Shown here: piece after piece, positions 47,017 to 57,290 of the stretch
Position numbering within the stretch: position 1 is the stretch's first letter
Layout of the letters: the number at the start of each line of letters is the position of its first letter
Assembly (NCBI RefSeq): GCF_000236565.1
Contig: NZ_AHAM01000020.1
Location: 1-64,000 of the forward strand
Origin: Mesorhizobium alhagi CCNWXJ12-2
GTDB lineage: Bacteria > Pseudomonadota > Alphaproteobacteria > Rhizobiales > Rhizobiaceae
DNA length: 64,000 nucleotides
Direction: 5' to 3'
Notes under the pieces: generated by a model
Database searches by the model: none
Told to the model about the DNA's origin: nothing
What the model saw: the letters and a program-made list of their open reading frames with translations, nothing else
Position numbers and translations under genes: made by a program

Positions 47017-47286
47017 TCAGGCCTTGCGGCTGCCGCGCTTGATATTCGAGCGGACGACTGCGCGCTTCAGCGCGTCTTCGGTCTCGCTGTCGTCGAGGCC
47101 GCGATCGGTTCGCGAAATGCCGAGCCCGTCATTGCCACGAACGCTCTCCTCCAGCCGCCGCTCCAGCCGCTCGACGCGCTTTTCCAGCGCGTTCTCGTCG
47201 CTTTCCGGCTGGTCGACCGCCGGCTTTCCAGTCTCGGCCGCGCGGCGCTTGGCGGTCACGTCGGTCGGCTTCGTCGTGCGGGCCAT
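47017..47286 (-). CDS. Small charged hypothetical protein
   Basis: The product has 89 residues, is hydrophilic and has no membrane segment. The middle (ENALEKRVERLERRLEESVRG) has a heptad-like pattern that suggests a coiled coil, and both ends are basic. A GGGAGAACG ribosome site precedes ATG 47286. I do not recognise a family. Convergent with DUF817 (8-nt gap). Confidence 0.6.
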   Translation of the reverse strand: MARTTKPTDVTAKRRAAETGKPAVDQPESDENALEKRVERLERRLEESVRGNDGLGISRTDRGLDDSETEDALKRAVVRSNIKRGSRKA

Positions 47287-47357
47287 CGGCGTTCTCCCTT
47301 GGCATAGCCGAAGTTAACACCGAAGCCCGCACGACGTTCCGAACTCAAAGTCTCGCC

Positions 47358-47400
47358 GCATGATCTTTCCCGAAAAGTCTGCAACTTTTCGGGATCATGC
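47358..47400. repeat. Rhizobiales-type palindromic repeat
   Basis: GCATGATC at 47358 pairs with GATCATGC at 47393, and CCGAAAAGT at 47370 with ACTTTTCGG at 47384, forming an imperfect long hairpin with a small asymmetric bulge. Elements with the GATCATGC and CCGAAAAG arms are scattered between genes in Mesorhizobium and relatives. It lies between two minus-strand genes and could act as a terminator. Confidence 0.75.
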
Positions 47401-47401
47401 T

Positions 47402-48358
47402 CTAATGGTTGGAATGATCCCCGCCGCCGCTGGCCGCTTTGACCGGCAGCGTCAGGGCGACCTTGCCGGCCTTCTCGAACTCCCGCGTCAGCGGCACGCT
47501 CGCGCCCTCCTCGAAGCGCTCGGCTACCTCCATGAACATAAGGTGCAAGCCCCCGGGCTTCAGTTCGACCGTCGCGCCGGCCGGAATCTCCAGCCCGCCA
47601 GCCGCCGGACGCATGACCATCACGCCGTCGACCACCTCCATCGAGTGGATCTCGGCCCTGCCAGCAGCGGCCGAGGTGATCGACACGAGGCGGTCGGGCT
47701 CGCTGCCCTTGTTGGAGATGGTCATATAGCCGCCGCCGGCCGGCTGGCCAGGCAGCATCGCCCGCGCCCACTGGCCGGAGATTTCGAGATCTCCTATGGC
47801 AACTGGCGCGTCGCCGTGCGCGCCGTGCCCTTCGTGGCCACCGCCGGCCGCCGCGATCTTTAGCATCGGCGCGGGATATTCCAGCGAATGCGGATCCTGG
47901 CCCTCGGTCGGCTCCTCGGTCCACGCAACCTCGCCATCGGCGCAAAGCTGCGTCGCCTTGAAGAACAGCGTCTGCCCGGCCTCGACGCCGGCCAGCGTGC
48001 CGCTGACCGTGAATTCGTCGTAGAAATCGTCAGGCAGTTCGCCGCCGCTCCAGGTGACTTCGGTGACGCCGGAAGCGACCTCCTCACCGTGCAGGTCGTA
48101 TTTCCTGGCATAATCGCCCTTGGCCGTCGCAATGGTCCAGCCCGGCTTGGGCATAGGCTTCACGCCGATATATCCCTCGGGGATTTGCAGGCGAACCGTA
48201 TGTGTCGCCTGGCCATCGCAGCCATGCGGGATTTTCAGCACGGCCTTGTAGGAGCCCGGCGAGGCTTCGCGCTTTTCCAGCGAAGCGTGGGCGTGGGCGG
48301 TAATGATCGAGATAGCCGTCAGTGCACAGGCAGCGGCAATCGGCATGAGAATTCGCAT
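47402..48358 (-). CDS. DUF1775 (YcnI) - PCu(A)C copper-chaperone fusion
   Basis: The product has 318 residues. Signal peptide MRILMPIAAACALTAIS..AHA is followed by a DUF1775/YcnI domain (mature HASLEKREA start, about 24-165). After a His/Gly linker (GGGHEGHGAHGD) comes a PCu(A)C domain (about 185-300). Copper-site motif residues HSM, MVM and HLMFM are present, and the tail is GGGDHSNH. YcnI and PCu(A)C bind copper in the periplasm; PCu(A)C delivers copper to cytochrome oxidase. The fusion brings both into one chain. A DUF2946 gene sits upstream. Confidence 0.9.
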   Translation of the reverse strand: MRILMPIAAACALTAISIITAHAHASLEKREASPGSYKAVLKIPHGCDGQATHTVRLQIPEGYIGVKPMPKPGWTIATAKGDYARKYDLHGEEVASGVTEVTWSGGELPDDFYDEFTVSGTLAGVEAGQTLFFKATQLCADGEVAWTEEPTEGQDPHSLEYPAPMLKIAAAGGGHEGHGAHGDAPVAIGDLEISGQWARAMLPGQPAGGGYMTISNKGSEPDRLVSITSAAAGRAEIHSMEVVDGVMVMRPAAGGLEIPAGATVELKPGGLHLMFMEVAERFEEGASVPLTREFEKAGKVALTLPVKAASGGGDHSNH

Positions 48359-48422
48359 GATGTTTCCTTTCGCGTCCAAAACAGATTTTTCTCCGGCGCA
48401 CAGGCGCAAGAGCCTTCATGTC

Positions 48423-48839
48423 TCAGGCGGAAAGGGGTGGGGCGCGGATGGCCGGTGGAGGTTCGTTCAAACGGCCCGGCGGATTCTCCGTCTCAGCCAC
48501 ATGCGCGAGCCGTCCGGCATAAGCCGCCGGCGCGGCGAAAGCGGGCTCGGAATCCGCCGAAAGCTTTGGTGGGGTATCCATCCCGGCGCAAGGGCCGCCG
48601 ATGCAGGTCGGACAATCGTCGGCGGCGACGGGCAGCGGGAAGGCGCCGTCTGCGGCCGGGGAACTCGCCTCGCCGAACATCGAGCAGATCACCCAGGCCT
48701 TGGCCGTATTGGCGGCATTCGCCTCGGCCAGCGGCTGGAACAGATGCGTCAGCAGCACCAGCGTAGCAGCCACCGCAAACAGCGCGCGGTCGCGCCGCAG
48801 CGCCTCAAACCAACCCGTCGATGTCCTGCGGCCTGCCAT
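48423..48839 (-). CDS. DUF2946-type membrane/exported protein
   Basis: The 138-residue protein has one hydrophobic N-terminal segment (residues 19-38) and a conserved DCPTCIGGPC cysteine cluster. DUF2946 proteins often neighbour copper-handling genes. The rest is Pro/Ala-rich and low complexity. It is probably in one operon with the DUF1775-PCu(A)C gene 64 nt downstream and so may take part in copper handling. Confidence 0.7.
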   Translation of the reverse strand: MAGRRTSTGWFEALRRDRALFAVAATLVLLTHLFQPLAEANAANTAKAWVICSMFGEASSPAADGAFPLPVAADDCPTCIGGPCAGMDTPPKLSADSEPAFAAPAAYAGRLAHVAETENPPGRLNEPPPAIRAPPLSA

Positions 48840-48948
48840 GGCAAATTGCTTAGCGGAATCGCCGGCGTCCCGCTACCGCGACGCTCTGCGGCATGGCGGC
48901 GCTACGCTTATTTTTGCCGCTTCGTGATCAAGCCAGTTGTGGGATGTG

Positions 48949-49359
48949 TCAGTTCGCGGCCGGAACGGGACAGCTCATGTCCCCTTCCTCGCAATTCAGG
49001 TAACCCTCGAAATCTTTGACGCGGGCCTGCGCCAGGCTATCCATGCACTGCGCGACGAGCATTGGCATCATGCTTCCTCCGGCCGCTTCCGCGGTCTGGA
49101 AACTGCACTCCGCGTCGCGAAACTTGACCCAATCGCGCTGTGCCTGAATGAGAAGCTTCTTGGCATCCGCATCGTCGTTCAGTCGGGCTTCGATCTGCTT
49201 GTAAAGCTCATTGAGCTTCATGTCGGATTTCTTGAACGCAGCATCGGCGCACTCGTTCAGGGCGGCCTGATCCTTGGCGTCGTCGTAGCACTTGTCCTGG
49301 GAGAATGCGAAAGCCGGCATGGCCAGAACCATGGCAGCAGTGAGTATCGCGGTTTTCAT
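48949..49359 (-). CDS. LprI-like (DUF1311) exported protein
   Basis: The 136-residue protein has signal peptide MKTAILTAAMVLAMPAFAFS and a DUF1311 domain. Family features include six cysteines (CYDDAKDQAALNEC, CSFQ, QC, NCEEGDMSC), LNELYKQIEARL and QRDWVKFRDAEC. Relatives include the lysozyme inhibitor LprI. ATG 49359 follows GGAGGACAATCG. Function here is unproven. Confidence 0.85.
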   Translation of the reverse strand: MKTAILTAAMVLAMPAFAFSQDKCYDDAKDQAALNECADAAFKKSDMKLNELYKQIEARLNDDADAKKLLIQAQRDWVKFRDAECSFQTAEAAGGSMMPMLVAQCMDSLAQARVKDFEGYLNCEEGDMSCPVPAAN

Positions 49360-49498
49360 CGATTGTCCTCCGTTTAGAATCCACCCGTGACGGGCGGGGT
49401 TCACCCCGTATGAGCGGGACGGCTACGCCGGGCGGCAATCTCCGGCGACGCAAGGAGGCTCAAGGCTTCCTTGGCAGACCTTCGGTTCGGGATCATGC

Positions 49499-50338
49499 CT
49501 ACAGTTCATAGAACCGGCCGATAATTTCCCAGGCCTCGTCGGCGGTGTCGACAAAGTCGATGATATCCTGGTCGCCGGGTGTGATGGTGCCCTGCTCGGC
49601 CAGGAAGTCGAGATCGATGGCGCGCTGCCAGAACGCCTTGCCGAACAGGATCACCGGCACGCGCTCCATGCGCCCGGTCTGGATGAGCGTCAGCGTCTCG
49701 AAGAACTCGTCCATCGTGCCGAAGCCGCCAGGAAACACCGCCACCGCCTTGGCGCGCATGACGAAGTGCATCTTGCGGATCGCGAAATAGTGGAAGTTGA
49801 AGCACAGTTCCGGCGTCACATAGGCGTTGGGCGCCTGCTCGTGCGGCAGAACGATGTTGAGCCCGATCGACGGCGCCCCGACATCGTCAGCGCCGCGGTT
49901 GCCCGCCTCCATCACGCCCGGTCCGCCGCCCGTCACAACCACGAATTCGCGGTAGTAGGACAGCGCCGAATGCTTCGAGCACAGCCGCGCGAATTTACGC
50001 GCCTCCTCGTAATAGACGCTGTTCTTTTCGAGGTTGCGCTTCTGCCTCTCGTCCTTGGCCGCCCAGGCCTCGCCGCCGGGCTCAGGAATGCGCGCGCCGC
50101 CGAACAGGATCACTGTGGAGCGGATGCCGCGCTCGGCGAGGATCATTTCGGGCTTCAGCAGTTCGAGTTGCAGCCTGACCGGGCGCAGTTCGCGCCTCGT
50201 CATGAAGTCCTCGTCGTCCCAGGCCAGCCGGTAGGTCGCGGCGCGCGTCTGCGGCGTGTCCGGCACGCTCCTGGAGCGCTCCAGATCCTCGTCCGCGTGC
50301 GGCAGCGGCGTCCATCCCGCTTTTTCCGTCGGATTCAT
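49499..50338 (-). CDS. LOG-family (TIGR00730) Rossmann protein
   Basis: The 279-residue protein has the nucleotide-binding FVVVTGGGPGVMEAGNRGA and the catalytic-type motif PGGFGTMDEFFE of lysine-decarboxylase-like/LOG proteins, which remove ribose phosphate from nucleotides and can release cytokinins. The N-terminal extension of about 95 residues is longer than in plant LOG. ATG 50338 is preferred. Divergent from dapD. Confidence 0.88.
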   Translation of the reverse strand: MNPTEKAGWTPLPHADEDLERSRSVPDTPQTRAATYRLAWDDEDFMTRRELRPVRLQLELLKPEMILAERGIRSTVILFGGARIPEPGGEAWAAKDERQKRNLEKNSVYYEEARKFARLCSKHSALSYYREFVVVTGGGPGVMEAGNRGADDVGAPSIGLNIVLPHEQAPNAYVTPELCFNFHYFAIRKMHFVMRAKAVAVFPGGFGTMDEFFETLTLIQTGRMERVPVILFGKAFWQRAIDLDFLAEQGTITPGDQDIIDFVDTADEAWEIIGRFYEL

Positions 50339-50485
50339 ATACTTCCCCGTCCACATTCTGCCTGCCTGCGCCGTCCCGTGACGCTGGGCGTGATTGACCC
50401 GATACATCCCTCTGACATAGGGTCCGCGCGATTTTAAACCACGTTAACGACAGCGCCCTTAACAGCGCGTGTAGCGGAGCAATTC

Positions 50486-51340
50486 ATGTCCAAGCCCGAT
50501 CTGGCCAGCCTCGAAAAGACCATCGAAAAGGCATTCGACGAGCGAGAGGCCATTTCGACGGAAACGCGCGGCGAAACCCGCGAGGCGATCGAGACATCGC
50601 TCGACCTGCTCGACCGCGGCCTGGTCCGTGTCGCGGAGCGCCGGACGGACGGGGAATGGCAGGTCAATCAATGGCTGAAGAAGGCGGTGCTCCTGTCCTT
50701 TCGCATCAACCCGATGGAGATCGTCAAGGGTGGCCCGGGCGACGCGGTCTGGTGGGACAAGGTGCCGTCGAAATTCTCCGGCTGGGGAGCGGTCGATTTC
50801 GAGAAGGCCGGGTTCCGCGCCGTGCCCTCGGCGGTGGTGCGGCGCTCCGCCTATATCGCGCCGGGCGCGGTGCTGATGCCGTCTTTCGTCAATCTCGGCG
50901 CCTATGTCGATACGGGCACCATGGTCGACACCTGGGCCTCGGTCGGCTCCTGCGCACAGATCGGCAAGAACGTGCATCTGTCGGGCGGCGTCGGCATTGG
51001 CGGCGTGCTGGAGCCGATGCAGGCCGGACCGACTATCATCGAGGACAATTGCTTCATCGGCGCGCGCTCCGAGGTCGTCGAGGGCTGCATCGTACGCGAG
51101 GGCTCGGTGCTCGGCATGGGTGTGTTCATCGGCAGGTCGACGAAGATCGTCGACCGCGCCACGGGCGAGATCAGCTATGGCGAGGTTCCGGCCAATTCGG
51201 TGGTCGTGGCCGGCGCGCTGCCGGGAAAACCCTTCCCGAACGGCCAGCCCGGTCCGAGCCTCTACTGCGCTGTCATCGTCAAGCGCGTCGATGCGCAGAC
51301 CCGCTCCAAGACCTCGATCAACGAGTTGCTCAGAGATTGA
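50486..51340 (+). CDS. dapD: Tetrahydrodipicolinate N-succinyltransferase
   Basis: The 284-residue left-handed beta-helix enzyme succinylates tetrahydrodipicolinate in lysine/diaminopimelate synthesis. Hexapeptide-type region [20 protein letters not shown] and the [16 protein letters not shown] region are present. It shares the succinylase route with dapE at 53212. The order dapD ... dapE-truA-fmt-def is common in Rhizobiales. Confidence 0.97.
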   Translation: MSKPDLASLEKTIEKAFDEREAISTETRGETREAIETSLDLLDRGLVRVAERRTDGEWQVNQWLKKAVLLSFRINPMEIVKGGPGDAVWWDKVPSKFSGWGAVDFEKAGFRAVPSAVVRRSAYIAPGAVLMPSFVNLGAYVDTGTMVDTWASVGSCAQIGKNVHLSGGVGIGGVLEPMQAGPTIIEDNCFIGARSEVVEGCIVREGSVLGMGVFIGRSTKIVDRATGEISYGEVPANSVVVAGALPGKPFPNGQPGPSLYCAVIVKRVDAQTRSKTSINELLRD

Positions 51341-51364
51341 GCGCGTAACACGGGGCGCATCGGT

Positions 51365-51727
51365 TTGGCGAATAGCTCACGACTTCTCTGGCTTTGCTTT
51401 AGCTTTTCGGGCCGGCTCAGCCGGCAGCCATATGCGCTGGCCGGCATGCTATGCTATCTGGGGAGGATGTTTCCGGTCTACAGGATGACCATTGCCCCTG
51501 ACGAGGCGGCAGCGGCCTATTGGGGCGGCATCTTCCTTCTCGCTACTCTTTTGTCTTTCGTGGTTCTGATCCCGCTGGCCGCCAAACGTCTCCAGGATTT
51601 CGGCAGGCCAGGTGCGCTGGCATTCCTTTGCATTCTCTTCGACATCCTGATGTACCTGCCGCTGTGCCTCATTCCCGGCACGCCGGGCCCAAACCAATAT
51701 GGCGCGGCGACCAATCAGCCGAAATGA
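51365..51727 (+). CDS. DUF805 membrane protein
   Basis: The 120-residue protein has three hydrophobic segments. The N-terminal LCFSFSGRLSRQPYALAG and central AAKRLQDFGRPGALA are the DUF805 signature. The start is TTG 51365, 24 nt after dapD; an ATG at 51446 would remove the signature. Function is unknown. Confidence 0.78.
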   Translation: MANSSRLLWLCFSFSGRLSRQPYALAGMLCYLGRMFPVYRMTIAPDEAAAAYWGGIFLLATLLSFVVLIPLAAKRLQDFGRPGALAFLCILFDILMYLPLCLIPGTPGPNQYGAATNQPK

Positions 51728-51749
51728 GCTAGTTCAGGACGGGCGAAAC

Positions 51750-52463
51750 ATGTCCTACCGCACACTAGACCCGGTGCTCATCATAGGAACGGCGGAACGG
51801 CTGGAGGAGCGCATCGCCGATCGCTTTCCCGAGTCCGGCTTGCGCAAGGTCGCGGCCGGACTGGTGCATTTGTCGCGCGACCTAGCCAAGGCAGCCAAGG
51901 AACTGGAGCGGCCGATCTGGTGGGTCCGCATCCTGATCGGCCTGGCCATCGCCGTCGGCGCCTCCGTTTTCCTGTTCGTCGGAACGTTCCTGTCCTTCGA
52001 TCGCATCTCCACCGGCGCGTTCGACTTCGTGCAGGGCATCGAAGCTTCGCTGAATACGCTGCTGCTCGCCGGCCTCGGCTTCCTCGCCTTGGTGCGGGCG
52101 GAGGAGCGCATCAAGCGCAAGCGGGTGTTTCGCGAACTTCACGGGCTGCGTTCGCTCATCCACGTCATCGATATGCACCAGTTGACCAAGGATCCGGCCG
52201 CGCTGTCGGCCGGCTTCATGCCGACCGAGCACTCTCCGGTACGCGTCCTGAACGCCGCCGACCTCGCCCGCTATCTCGACTACTGCTCCGAGATGCTGTC
52301 GATCTCGGGAAAGCTCGCCGCCCTCTTTGCGCAATCGGTGAATGACGAGGTGGTCGTCGATGCCGTAAACGACGTCGAGAGCCTGGGTTCCAACCTGTCG
52401 CGCAAGATCTGGCAGAAGATCATGATGATCGAGCAATCCGGCAGCGGCGGTCAGAAAGGTTGA
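51750..52463 (+). CDS. Membrane protein of unknown function
   Basis: The 237-residue protein has two hydrophobic segments, IWWVRILIGLAIAVGASVFLF (about 57-78) and a second at about 100-118, then a cytosolic helical domain. I do not recognise the family, but the position between dapD and dapE is shared in related genomes as far as I recall. The start ATG 51750 is 23 nt after the DUF805 stop; the stop overlaps the methyltransferase start (TGATG). Confidence 0.75.
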   Translation: MSYRTLDPVLIIGTAERLEERIADRFPESGLRKVAAGLVHLSRDLAKAAKELERPIWWVRILIGLAIAVGASVFLFVGTFLSFDRISTGAFDFVQGIEASLNTLLLAGLGFLALVRAEERIKRKRVFRELHGLRSLIHVIDMHQLTKDPAALSAGFMPTEHSPVRVLNAADLARYLDYCSEMLSISGKLAALFAQSVNDEVVVDAVNDVESLGSNLSRKIWQKIMMIEQSGSGGQKG

Positions 52464-53179
52464 TGGTGCGCGGCCCTGACCTGGACCTCCACCAATTCAT
52501 CCGGGCGAACCTGCCCGCGATTCCGGTTCCCGGCATCCCCGAAATCCATCTCCACAAGGCCGGGCCGGCCAGCGGCCTACGCCGTCTCGCCGAGGTGGAC
52601 GAGCATGGTTTCGGCTCGCCCTATTGGGCTTATTATTGGGGCGGAGGGTTGGCGCTCGCGCGGCACATTCTCGACCGGCCCGAAACTGTGGCAGGACGAC
52701 GCGTGCTCGACCTTGGCGCCGGTTCGGGCATCGTCGGCATCGCCGCGGCAAAGGCGGGCGCGAGCGAGGTGATCGCGGCGGAAACGGACCGCTACGCGGT
52801 GGCGGCGATCGACCTGAACGCCGCCGCAAACGGCGTGACGATCTCGACGGCCTCCGGCGATCTCACCTCCGGCTTGCCGCCGCCGGTCGATGTCGTCGCC
52901 GTCGGCGATCTTTTCTACGAACGCGATCTCGCCGAACGCGTCACCGCTTTTCTCGATCGCTGCCTCACTGCAGGCATCGACGTGCTGATCGGCGATCCAT
53001 GGCGCGCCTACCTGCCCCGCCCACGGCTTCAGCTGATTGCCGAGTATCCCGTATTGGAATTCGGCGAGGCCGGGAATGCCGCAACAAAGCCAGGCGCCGT
53101 GTTCTCGCTCATGTCGCAAACCGCCGACCCGGGATCGCCAACGCAAGGATGCGCTATTGGCCCAGCCGCCGCTGCGTGA
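52463..53179 (+). CDS. Class I SAM-dependent methyltransferase (METTL20-like)
   Basis: The 238-residue protein has [19 protein letters not shown], the SAM-binding [20 protein letters not shown], and a [13 protein letters not shown] region in place of a DPPY-type motif. This resembles the ETF-beta lysine methyltransferase (METTL20) group, which has characterised bacterial members. The start is ATG 52463 in a TGATG overlap. An ETF target is inferred from similarity alone. Confidence 0.83.
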   Translation: MVRGPDLDLHQFIRANLPAIPVPGIPEIHLHKAGPASGLRRLAEVDEHGFGSPYWAYYWGGGLALARHILDRPETVAGRRVLDLGAGSGIVGIAAAKAGASEVIAAETDRYAVAAIDLNAAANGVTISTASGDLTSGLPPPVDVVAVGDLFYERDLAERVTAFLDRCLTAGIDVLIGDPWRAYLPRPRLQLIAEYPVLEFGEAGNAATKPGAVFSLMSQTADPGSPTQGCAIGPAAAA

Positions 53180-53211
53180 CAGGGGCGGCTGTTTGCAGTA
53201 TCCCGCTTGTC

Positions 53212-54399
53212 ATGAAACTGCCCGCCGATCCCGCCGAAAATCTCGCAACCCTGATCCGCTGCCCGTCGGTCACGCCGGCCGAGGGCGGCGCGCTCACAGC
53301 ACTTGCCGCCATGCTGAAGCCGCTCGGCTTTTCGGTCGAGCGGCCGATCTTTTCGGAAAGCGGTACGGCCGACATCGAAAACCTCTATGCCAGGCTGTCG
53401 GGCAACGGCCCGCATCTGATGTTTGCCGGGCACACCGACGTGGTGCCGGCCGGCGACGATTCGGCGTGGACGCTGCCGCCTTTTTCCGGCGAAATCCGCA
53501 ACGGCGAGATGTATGGCCGCGGCGCGGTCGACATGAAGGGCGGCATCGCCTGCTTCGTCGCCGCCCTTGCGCGGCACATCGAAAAACACGGCAACCCAAA
53601 GGGCTCCGTGTCGCTGCTGATCACCGGCGACGAGGAAGGCCCGGCCATCAACGGCACGGTGAAGCTGCTCGACTGGGCTGCGTCCCGAGGCGAGGGATGG
53701 GACGCCGCAATCGTCGGCGAACCCACCAATCCGGATGCGCTCGGTGACATGATCAAGATCGGCCGGCGCGGCTCGCTGTCGGGCTCGGTCACCGTGCATG
53801 GCCGGCAGGGCCACGTCGCCTATCCGCATCTGGCCGACAATCCGGTGCGCGGGCTGATGACGCTCGTCGACGCACTGATCGAGCCGCCCTTCGACGCGGG
53901 CACCGCCGACTTCCAGCCGAGCAATCTGGAAATCACTTCGATCGATGTCGGCAATCCGGCCACCAACGTCATCCCGGCCAAGGCGACCGCGATCTTCAAC
54001 ATCCGCTTCAACGATGCGTGGACAGCCGAAACGGTTCAGGCGGAGATCCACAACCGGATGGACGCCGCCAGCCGCCGCAAGAAGTACCGCAAGGGCAGCC
54101 GCGAGCCGATTGAGTACGAGCTTGTCTGGCGCGACGGACCGAGCCATGTCTTCCTCACCCGCGACGAGAAACTGATCGAGACGCTGAGCGGCTCCGTGAA
54201 GGCGATAACCGGCAGGCAGCCTTCGCTTTCCACCTCGGGCGGCACGTCGGACGCCCGCTTCATCAAGGATTTCTGCCCGGTCGTCGAATTCGGCCTTGTC
54301 GGCAAGACCATGCACATGGTCGACGAGCGCGTCGCAGTCGCCGACCTCGAAACGCTGACGCAGATCTATTCCCGCTTCATCGAAGACTGGTTCGGCTAG
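53212..54399 (+). CDS. dapE: Succinyl-diaminopimelate desuccinylase
   Basis: The 395-residue M20 zinc enzyme hydrolyses N-succinyl-LL-diaminopimelate. Zinc ligands and catalytic residues appear in [22 protein letters not shown] and ITGDEEGPA, and near the C-terminus in GKTMHMVDE. Start ATG 53212, 32 nt after the methyltransferase stop. Works with dapD in the lysine pathway. Confidence 0.96.
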   Translation: MKLPADPAENLATLIRCPSVTPAEGGALTALAAMLKPLGFSVERPIFSESGTADIENLYARLSGNGPHLMFAGHTDVVPAGDDSAWTLPPFSGEIRNGEMYGRGAVDMKGGIACFVAALARHIEKHGNPKGSVSLLITGDEEGPAINGTVKLLDWAASRGEGWDAAIVGEPTNPDALGDMIKIGRRGSLSGSVTVHGRQGHVAYPHLADNPVRGLMTLVDALIEPPFDAGTADFQPSNLEITSIDVGNPATNVIPAKATAIFNIRFNDAWTAETVQAEIHNRMDAASRRKKYRKGSREPIEYELVWRDGPSHVFLTRDEKLIETLSGSVKAITGRQPSLSTSGGTSDARFIKDFCPVVEFGLVGKTMHMVDERVAVADLETLTQIYSRFIEDWFG

Positions 54400-54403
54400 G
54401 CCA

Positions 54404-54997
54404 ATGCCAAGCGCCGCCGAAATCCAGCGATATCTGACCGGCGCATGGCGGCTGATGACCGGCAAGCCCGACGGGCTGCTGCTGCTCGACCTCTCGGCCG
54501 ACGGCTTCTGGAACTCGTTCTTCGCCATTGTCATAGCGCTGCCGGCGCTCTTCGTCAGTTGGATCGGCGTTGCCAATGAAATCGCGGATGAGCCGTTGGC
54601 GGGAGGCCGGCTGTCGATCCTGCTGCGGCTGGCCGCGATCGATCTCAGCGCCTGGATCCTGCCGCTCGTTGCGCTAGCGGTGGCAGCGCCGCTTGCCGGT
54701 ATCGGCGCCCGCTTCGTCCACTACGTCGTCGCCAGCAATTGGGGCTCCGCTCTGATCATCTGGCTGATGCTTCCGGCTGCCCTGCTCAGGCTGATTTCGC
54801 CGTCTTCATCCGATCTGGCGGCGCTGCTGTCGATCGGCCTGTTCGGCCTTTCCATGGTGCTGACATGGCGGCTCACCAACGTGGTGATCGGCAGGGGGCC
54901 GGCCATCGGCACGGCGGTCTTCGCCGGAATGTTCATAGCCTCGCTTGCCGTGCTGTTCCTACTCCAGGCAGCGCTGGGAATTCAGGTTCCCGGATAG
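54404..54997 (+). CDS. Membrane protein of unknown function
   Basis: The 197-residue protein has five to six hydrophobic segments (for example [19 protein letters not shown] and [21 protein letters not shown]) and a short cytosolic N-terminus. It is 4 nt after dapE. The last 16 nt overlap the truA gene on the other strand. I do not recognise a functional family. Confidence 0.78.
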   Translation: MPSAAEIQRYLTGAWRLMTGKPDGLLLLDLSADGFWNSFFAIVIALPALFVSWIGVANEIADEPLAGGRLSILLRLAAIDLSAWILPLVALAVAAPLAGIGARFVHYVVASNWGSALIIWLMLPAALLRLISPSSSDLAALLSIGLFGLSMVLTWRLTNVVIGRGPAIGTAVFAGMFIASLAVLFLLQAALGIQVPG

Positions 54998-55734
54998 CGC
55001 ACGCCGGTCAGATAAAGCCCTTCCGGCGGTGCGACCGCCCCGCACGCCGCCCGGTTCTTCGCCTCAAGCGCTGCCTTGACGTCGGCCGGCCTCCATCCGC
55101 CTTCGCCGACGCGCTTCAGCGAGCCGACCATCGATCGCACCTGATTGTGCAGGAAGGATCGCGCCGCGGCGTGGATTTCGATCAATTCGCCCGAGCGCCT
55201 GACGTCCAGCCGTTCCAACGTCCGCACCGGGCTGCTCGCCTGGCACTGCACGGAGCGGAAGGTGGTGAAATCGTGCCGGCCCACAAGCATGAGCGCCGCT
55301 TCCTGCATGGCCTCGACGTCGAGTTGCTTCGGCACCCACCAAGCCCTGTTCTTTTCCAGCGCCGCCGGCGCACGCCTGTTGATGATGCGGTAGAGATACT
55401 GCCGGCCGGTCGCAGAGAAGCGCGCGTCGAAATCGTCAGGAACGGGTTTGGCCGCCAGCACCGCCACGGCTTCGCCGGCCATCTGCAGATGGGCGTTTAT
55501 GGCGTCGCGCACCGTGTCCGCCGGCCATTCCTTGGTCAGGTCGGCATGCGCGACCTGGCCTGTGGCGTGAACGCCGGCGTCGGTGCGGCCGGCGCCGCGC
55601 AGCGCTATTTCGTCGCCGCAAAAGCTCTTGATCGCCTGCTCGATCGCCGCCTGCACCGAATGCGGCCCATCCTGCCGCTGCCACCCGGCATAGGTGCTGC
55701 CGTCATACTCGATGTCGAGGCGGTAGCGCGGCAC
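54982..55734 (-). CDS. truA: tRNA pseudouridine(38-40) synthase
   Basis: The 250-residue enzyme makes pseudouridine at positions 38-40 of tRNA. The catalytic aspartate is Asp52 in [11 protein letters not shown]. The C-terminal [18 protein letters not shown] is characteristic. It is the last gene of def/fmt/GNAT/truA, 6 nt after the GNAT stop. Confidence 0.97.
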   Translation of the reverse strand: MPRYRLDIEYDGSTYAGWQRQDGPHSVQAAIEQAIKSFCGDEIALRGAGRTDAGVHATGQVAHADLTKEWPADTVRDAINAHLQMAGEAVAVLAAKPVPDDFDARFSATGRQYLYRIINRRAPAALEKNRAWWVPKQLDVEAMQEAALMLVGRHDFTTFRSVQCQASSPVRTLERLDVRRSGELIEIHAAARSFLHNQVRSMVGSLKRVGEGGWRPADVKAALEAKNRAACGAVAPPEGLYLTGVRYPGT

Positions 55735-55740
55735 TGGCTA

Positions 55741-56253
55741 CTAGGCAGCCAAAGCAGACCCGAAGGCCGATGCATAGACCAGGCTTCCCGTCTCAGGAGC
55801 GGCCTCGTCCCAGGCGAGTGCCTGCAGCGCCTCGCCCTGATACTCGCTTTCGAATTTCGCGGCACGCTCGTGCGAATAGCCGAAGCGCCCATAATAGGCG
55901 GGTTCGCCCAGCACCACCGACAGCTTTTCGCCTGCGGCCTTCAATCTCAAATGCGCCTCGCGGATCAGTGCGCCGCCGATGCCGGTGCCATGGAAGGCGG
56001 GCTCGACGGCGAGCGGCGCCAGCGCCACGGCCGGAAAATTCTTGCCGCCCTTCGACACGAAGAGCCGCGAAAACAGGATGTGCCCGACCACCTGGCCGTC
56101 ATCTTCCGCCACCAGTTCGACGATCGCGTCGCCATCTCTGACCAAAGCGTCGACCAGCCCGGCCTCCATCTTCTGGCCGAAAGCGTGCTCTTCGACGAGG
56201 CGGATCGCGTCGCGATCCCTCGGCGTTGCTGTCCTGATCGACATCATGCTCAT
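55741..56253 (-). CDS. GNAT-family N-acetyltransferase
   Basis: The 170-residue protein has the acetyl-CoA-binding region [23 protein letters not shown] and the [12 protein letters not shown] motif of the YhbS-like GNAT subgroup. Substrate unknown. It sits between fmt and truA and starts in an ATGA overlap with the fmt stop, so it is translated with fmt. ATG 56244 or 56247 is a shorter alternative. Confidence 0.88.
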   Translation of the reverse strand: MSMMSIRTATPRDRDAIRLVEEHAFGQKMEAGLVDALVRDGDAIVELVAEDDGQVVGHILFSRLFVSKGGKNFPAVALAPLAVEPAFHGTGIGGALIREAHLRLKAAGEKLSVVLGEPAYYGRFGYSHERAAKFESEYQGEALQALAWDEAAPETGSLVYASAFGSALAA

Positions 56254-57185
56254 GCGAGTTTCATTCCTTTTCTTGCTTTTGCGCCGCGCAGGAATTGCTC
56301 GGCGGTGACGGGCTTGCCGCCCGCGCGTTGCAGTTCAAGCAGCCGTACCGCTCCCTCCCCGCAGCCGACGGTAAGCCGCTCGTCGAGAATTTCGCCCGGT
56401 TCGCCTTGCCCATCGGCGAGCGTCGAGCGCAGCAATTTCAGCCGTTCGGCCTTGCCGGCTATCTCCATCTCGCACCACGCCCCGGGAAAGGGCGAGAGGC
56501 CGCGAATATGGTTGTGAACCTGCTGGTTTGCCAGCATCCAGTCGGTGCGCGTTTCCGCTTTATCGATCTTGCGCGCATAAGTCACGCCATTGGCCGGTTG
56601 CGGCCGCAGCGTCAGTTCGCCCCGTTCCAGTCCGGACATCGCCTTGGCCATCAGGTCAGCGCCGATTGTCATCAGGCGGTCGTGCAACTCGCCGGCGGTC
56701 ATGTCCGGCGCGATCGCGACACGTTCGGCTACCGCGACCGGCCCGGTGTCCAGCCCCTCGTCCATTTTCATGATCATCATGCCGGTTTCCCGGTCGCCGG
56801 CCATGATGGCGCGCTGGATGGGCGCAGCGCCTCGCCAGCGCGGCAGCAGCGAGGCATGGCCGTTCCAGCAACCGAACCTGGTCCCTTCCAGAATGGCTTT
56901 TGGCAGAAGCAAGCCATAGGCGACAACCACCGCGACATCTGCCTGCAGCGCCGCAAAAGCGGCCTGCTCGGCCTCGCCCTTCAAAGAGACCGGCGTGCGC
57001 ACCACAAGCCCCAGCCTTTCGGCCTCGCGCTGCACCGGCGACGGCGTCAGGTCTAGCCCGCGACGTCCCGCCGGCCGCGGCGGCTGGGTGTAGACAGCCG
57101 CGATCTCGTGCCCGGCTTCGGCAAGCGCCCGAAGCGTCGGCACGGAAAATTCCGGCGTTCCCATGAAGATGATGCGAAGCGGCAT
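56250..57185 (-). CDS. fmt: Methionyl-tRNA formyltransferase
   Basis: The 311-residue enzyme formylates initiator Met-tRNA with 10-formyl-tetrahydrofolate. Active-site residues Asn108 and His110 are in [14 protein letters not shown], next to the substrate-binding SLLPRWRG loop. N-terminal [12 protein letters not shown] is standard. It is upstream of GNAT and 105 nt downstream of def. Confidence 0.97.
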   Translation of the reverse strand: MPLRIIFMGTPEFSVPTLRALAEAGHEIAAVYTQPPRPAGRRGLDLTPSPVQREAERLGLVVRTPVSLKGEAEQAAFAALQADVAVVVAYGLLLPKAILEGTRFGCWNGHASLLPRWRGAAPIQRAIMAGDRETGMMIMKMDEGLDTGPVAVAERVAIAPDMTAGELHDRLMTIGADLMAKAMSGLERGELTLRPQPANGVTYARKIDKAETRTDWMLANQQVHNHIRGLSPFPGAWCEMEIAGKAERLKLLRSTLADGQGEPGEILDERLTVGCGEGAVRLLELQRAGGKPVTAEQFLRGAKARKGMKLA

Positions 57186-57290
57186 GTGTTCCCGTTCGGC
57201 GGTGTGGCGCGATGCGCGTGTTTACACGCCTGCTTCAAACGGGTTTACGAGTTTCAGGTCAAGCCTTTCGAAATCGCTGGCCGTGGTCGC

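Noticed and set aside
49486-49499. Half of the palindromic repeat (TTCGGGATCATGCC)
   Set aside because: Only one arm is present, so it is not called as a repeat.
53029-54576. A 515-codon open frame antisense to dapE
   Set aside because: High-GC codon usage leaves long antisense frames. The sequence is Arg/Asp/Gly-rich with no family match, and dapE on the other strand is certain.
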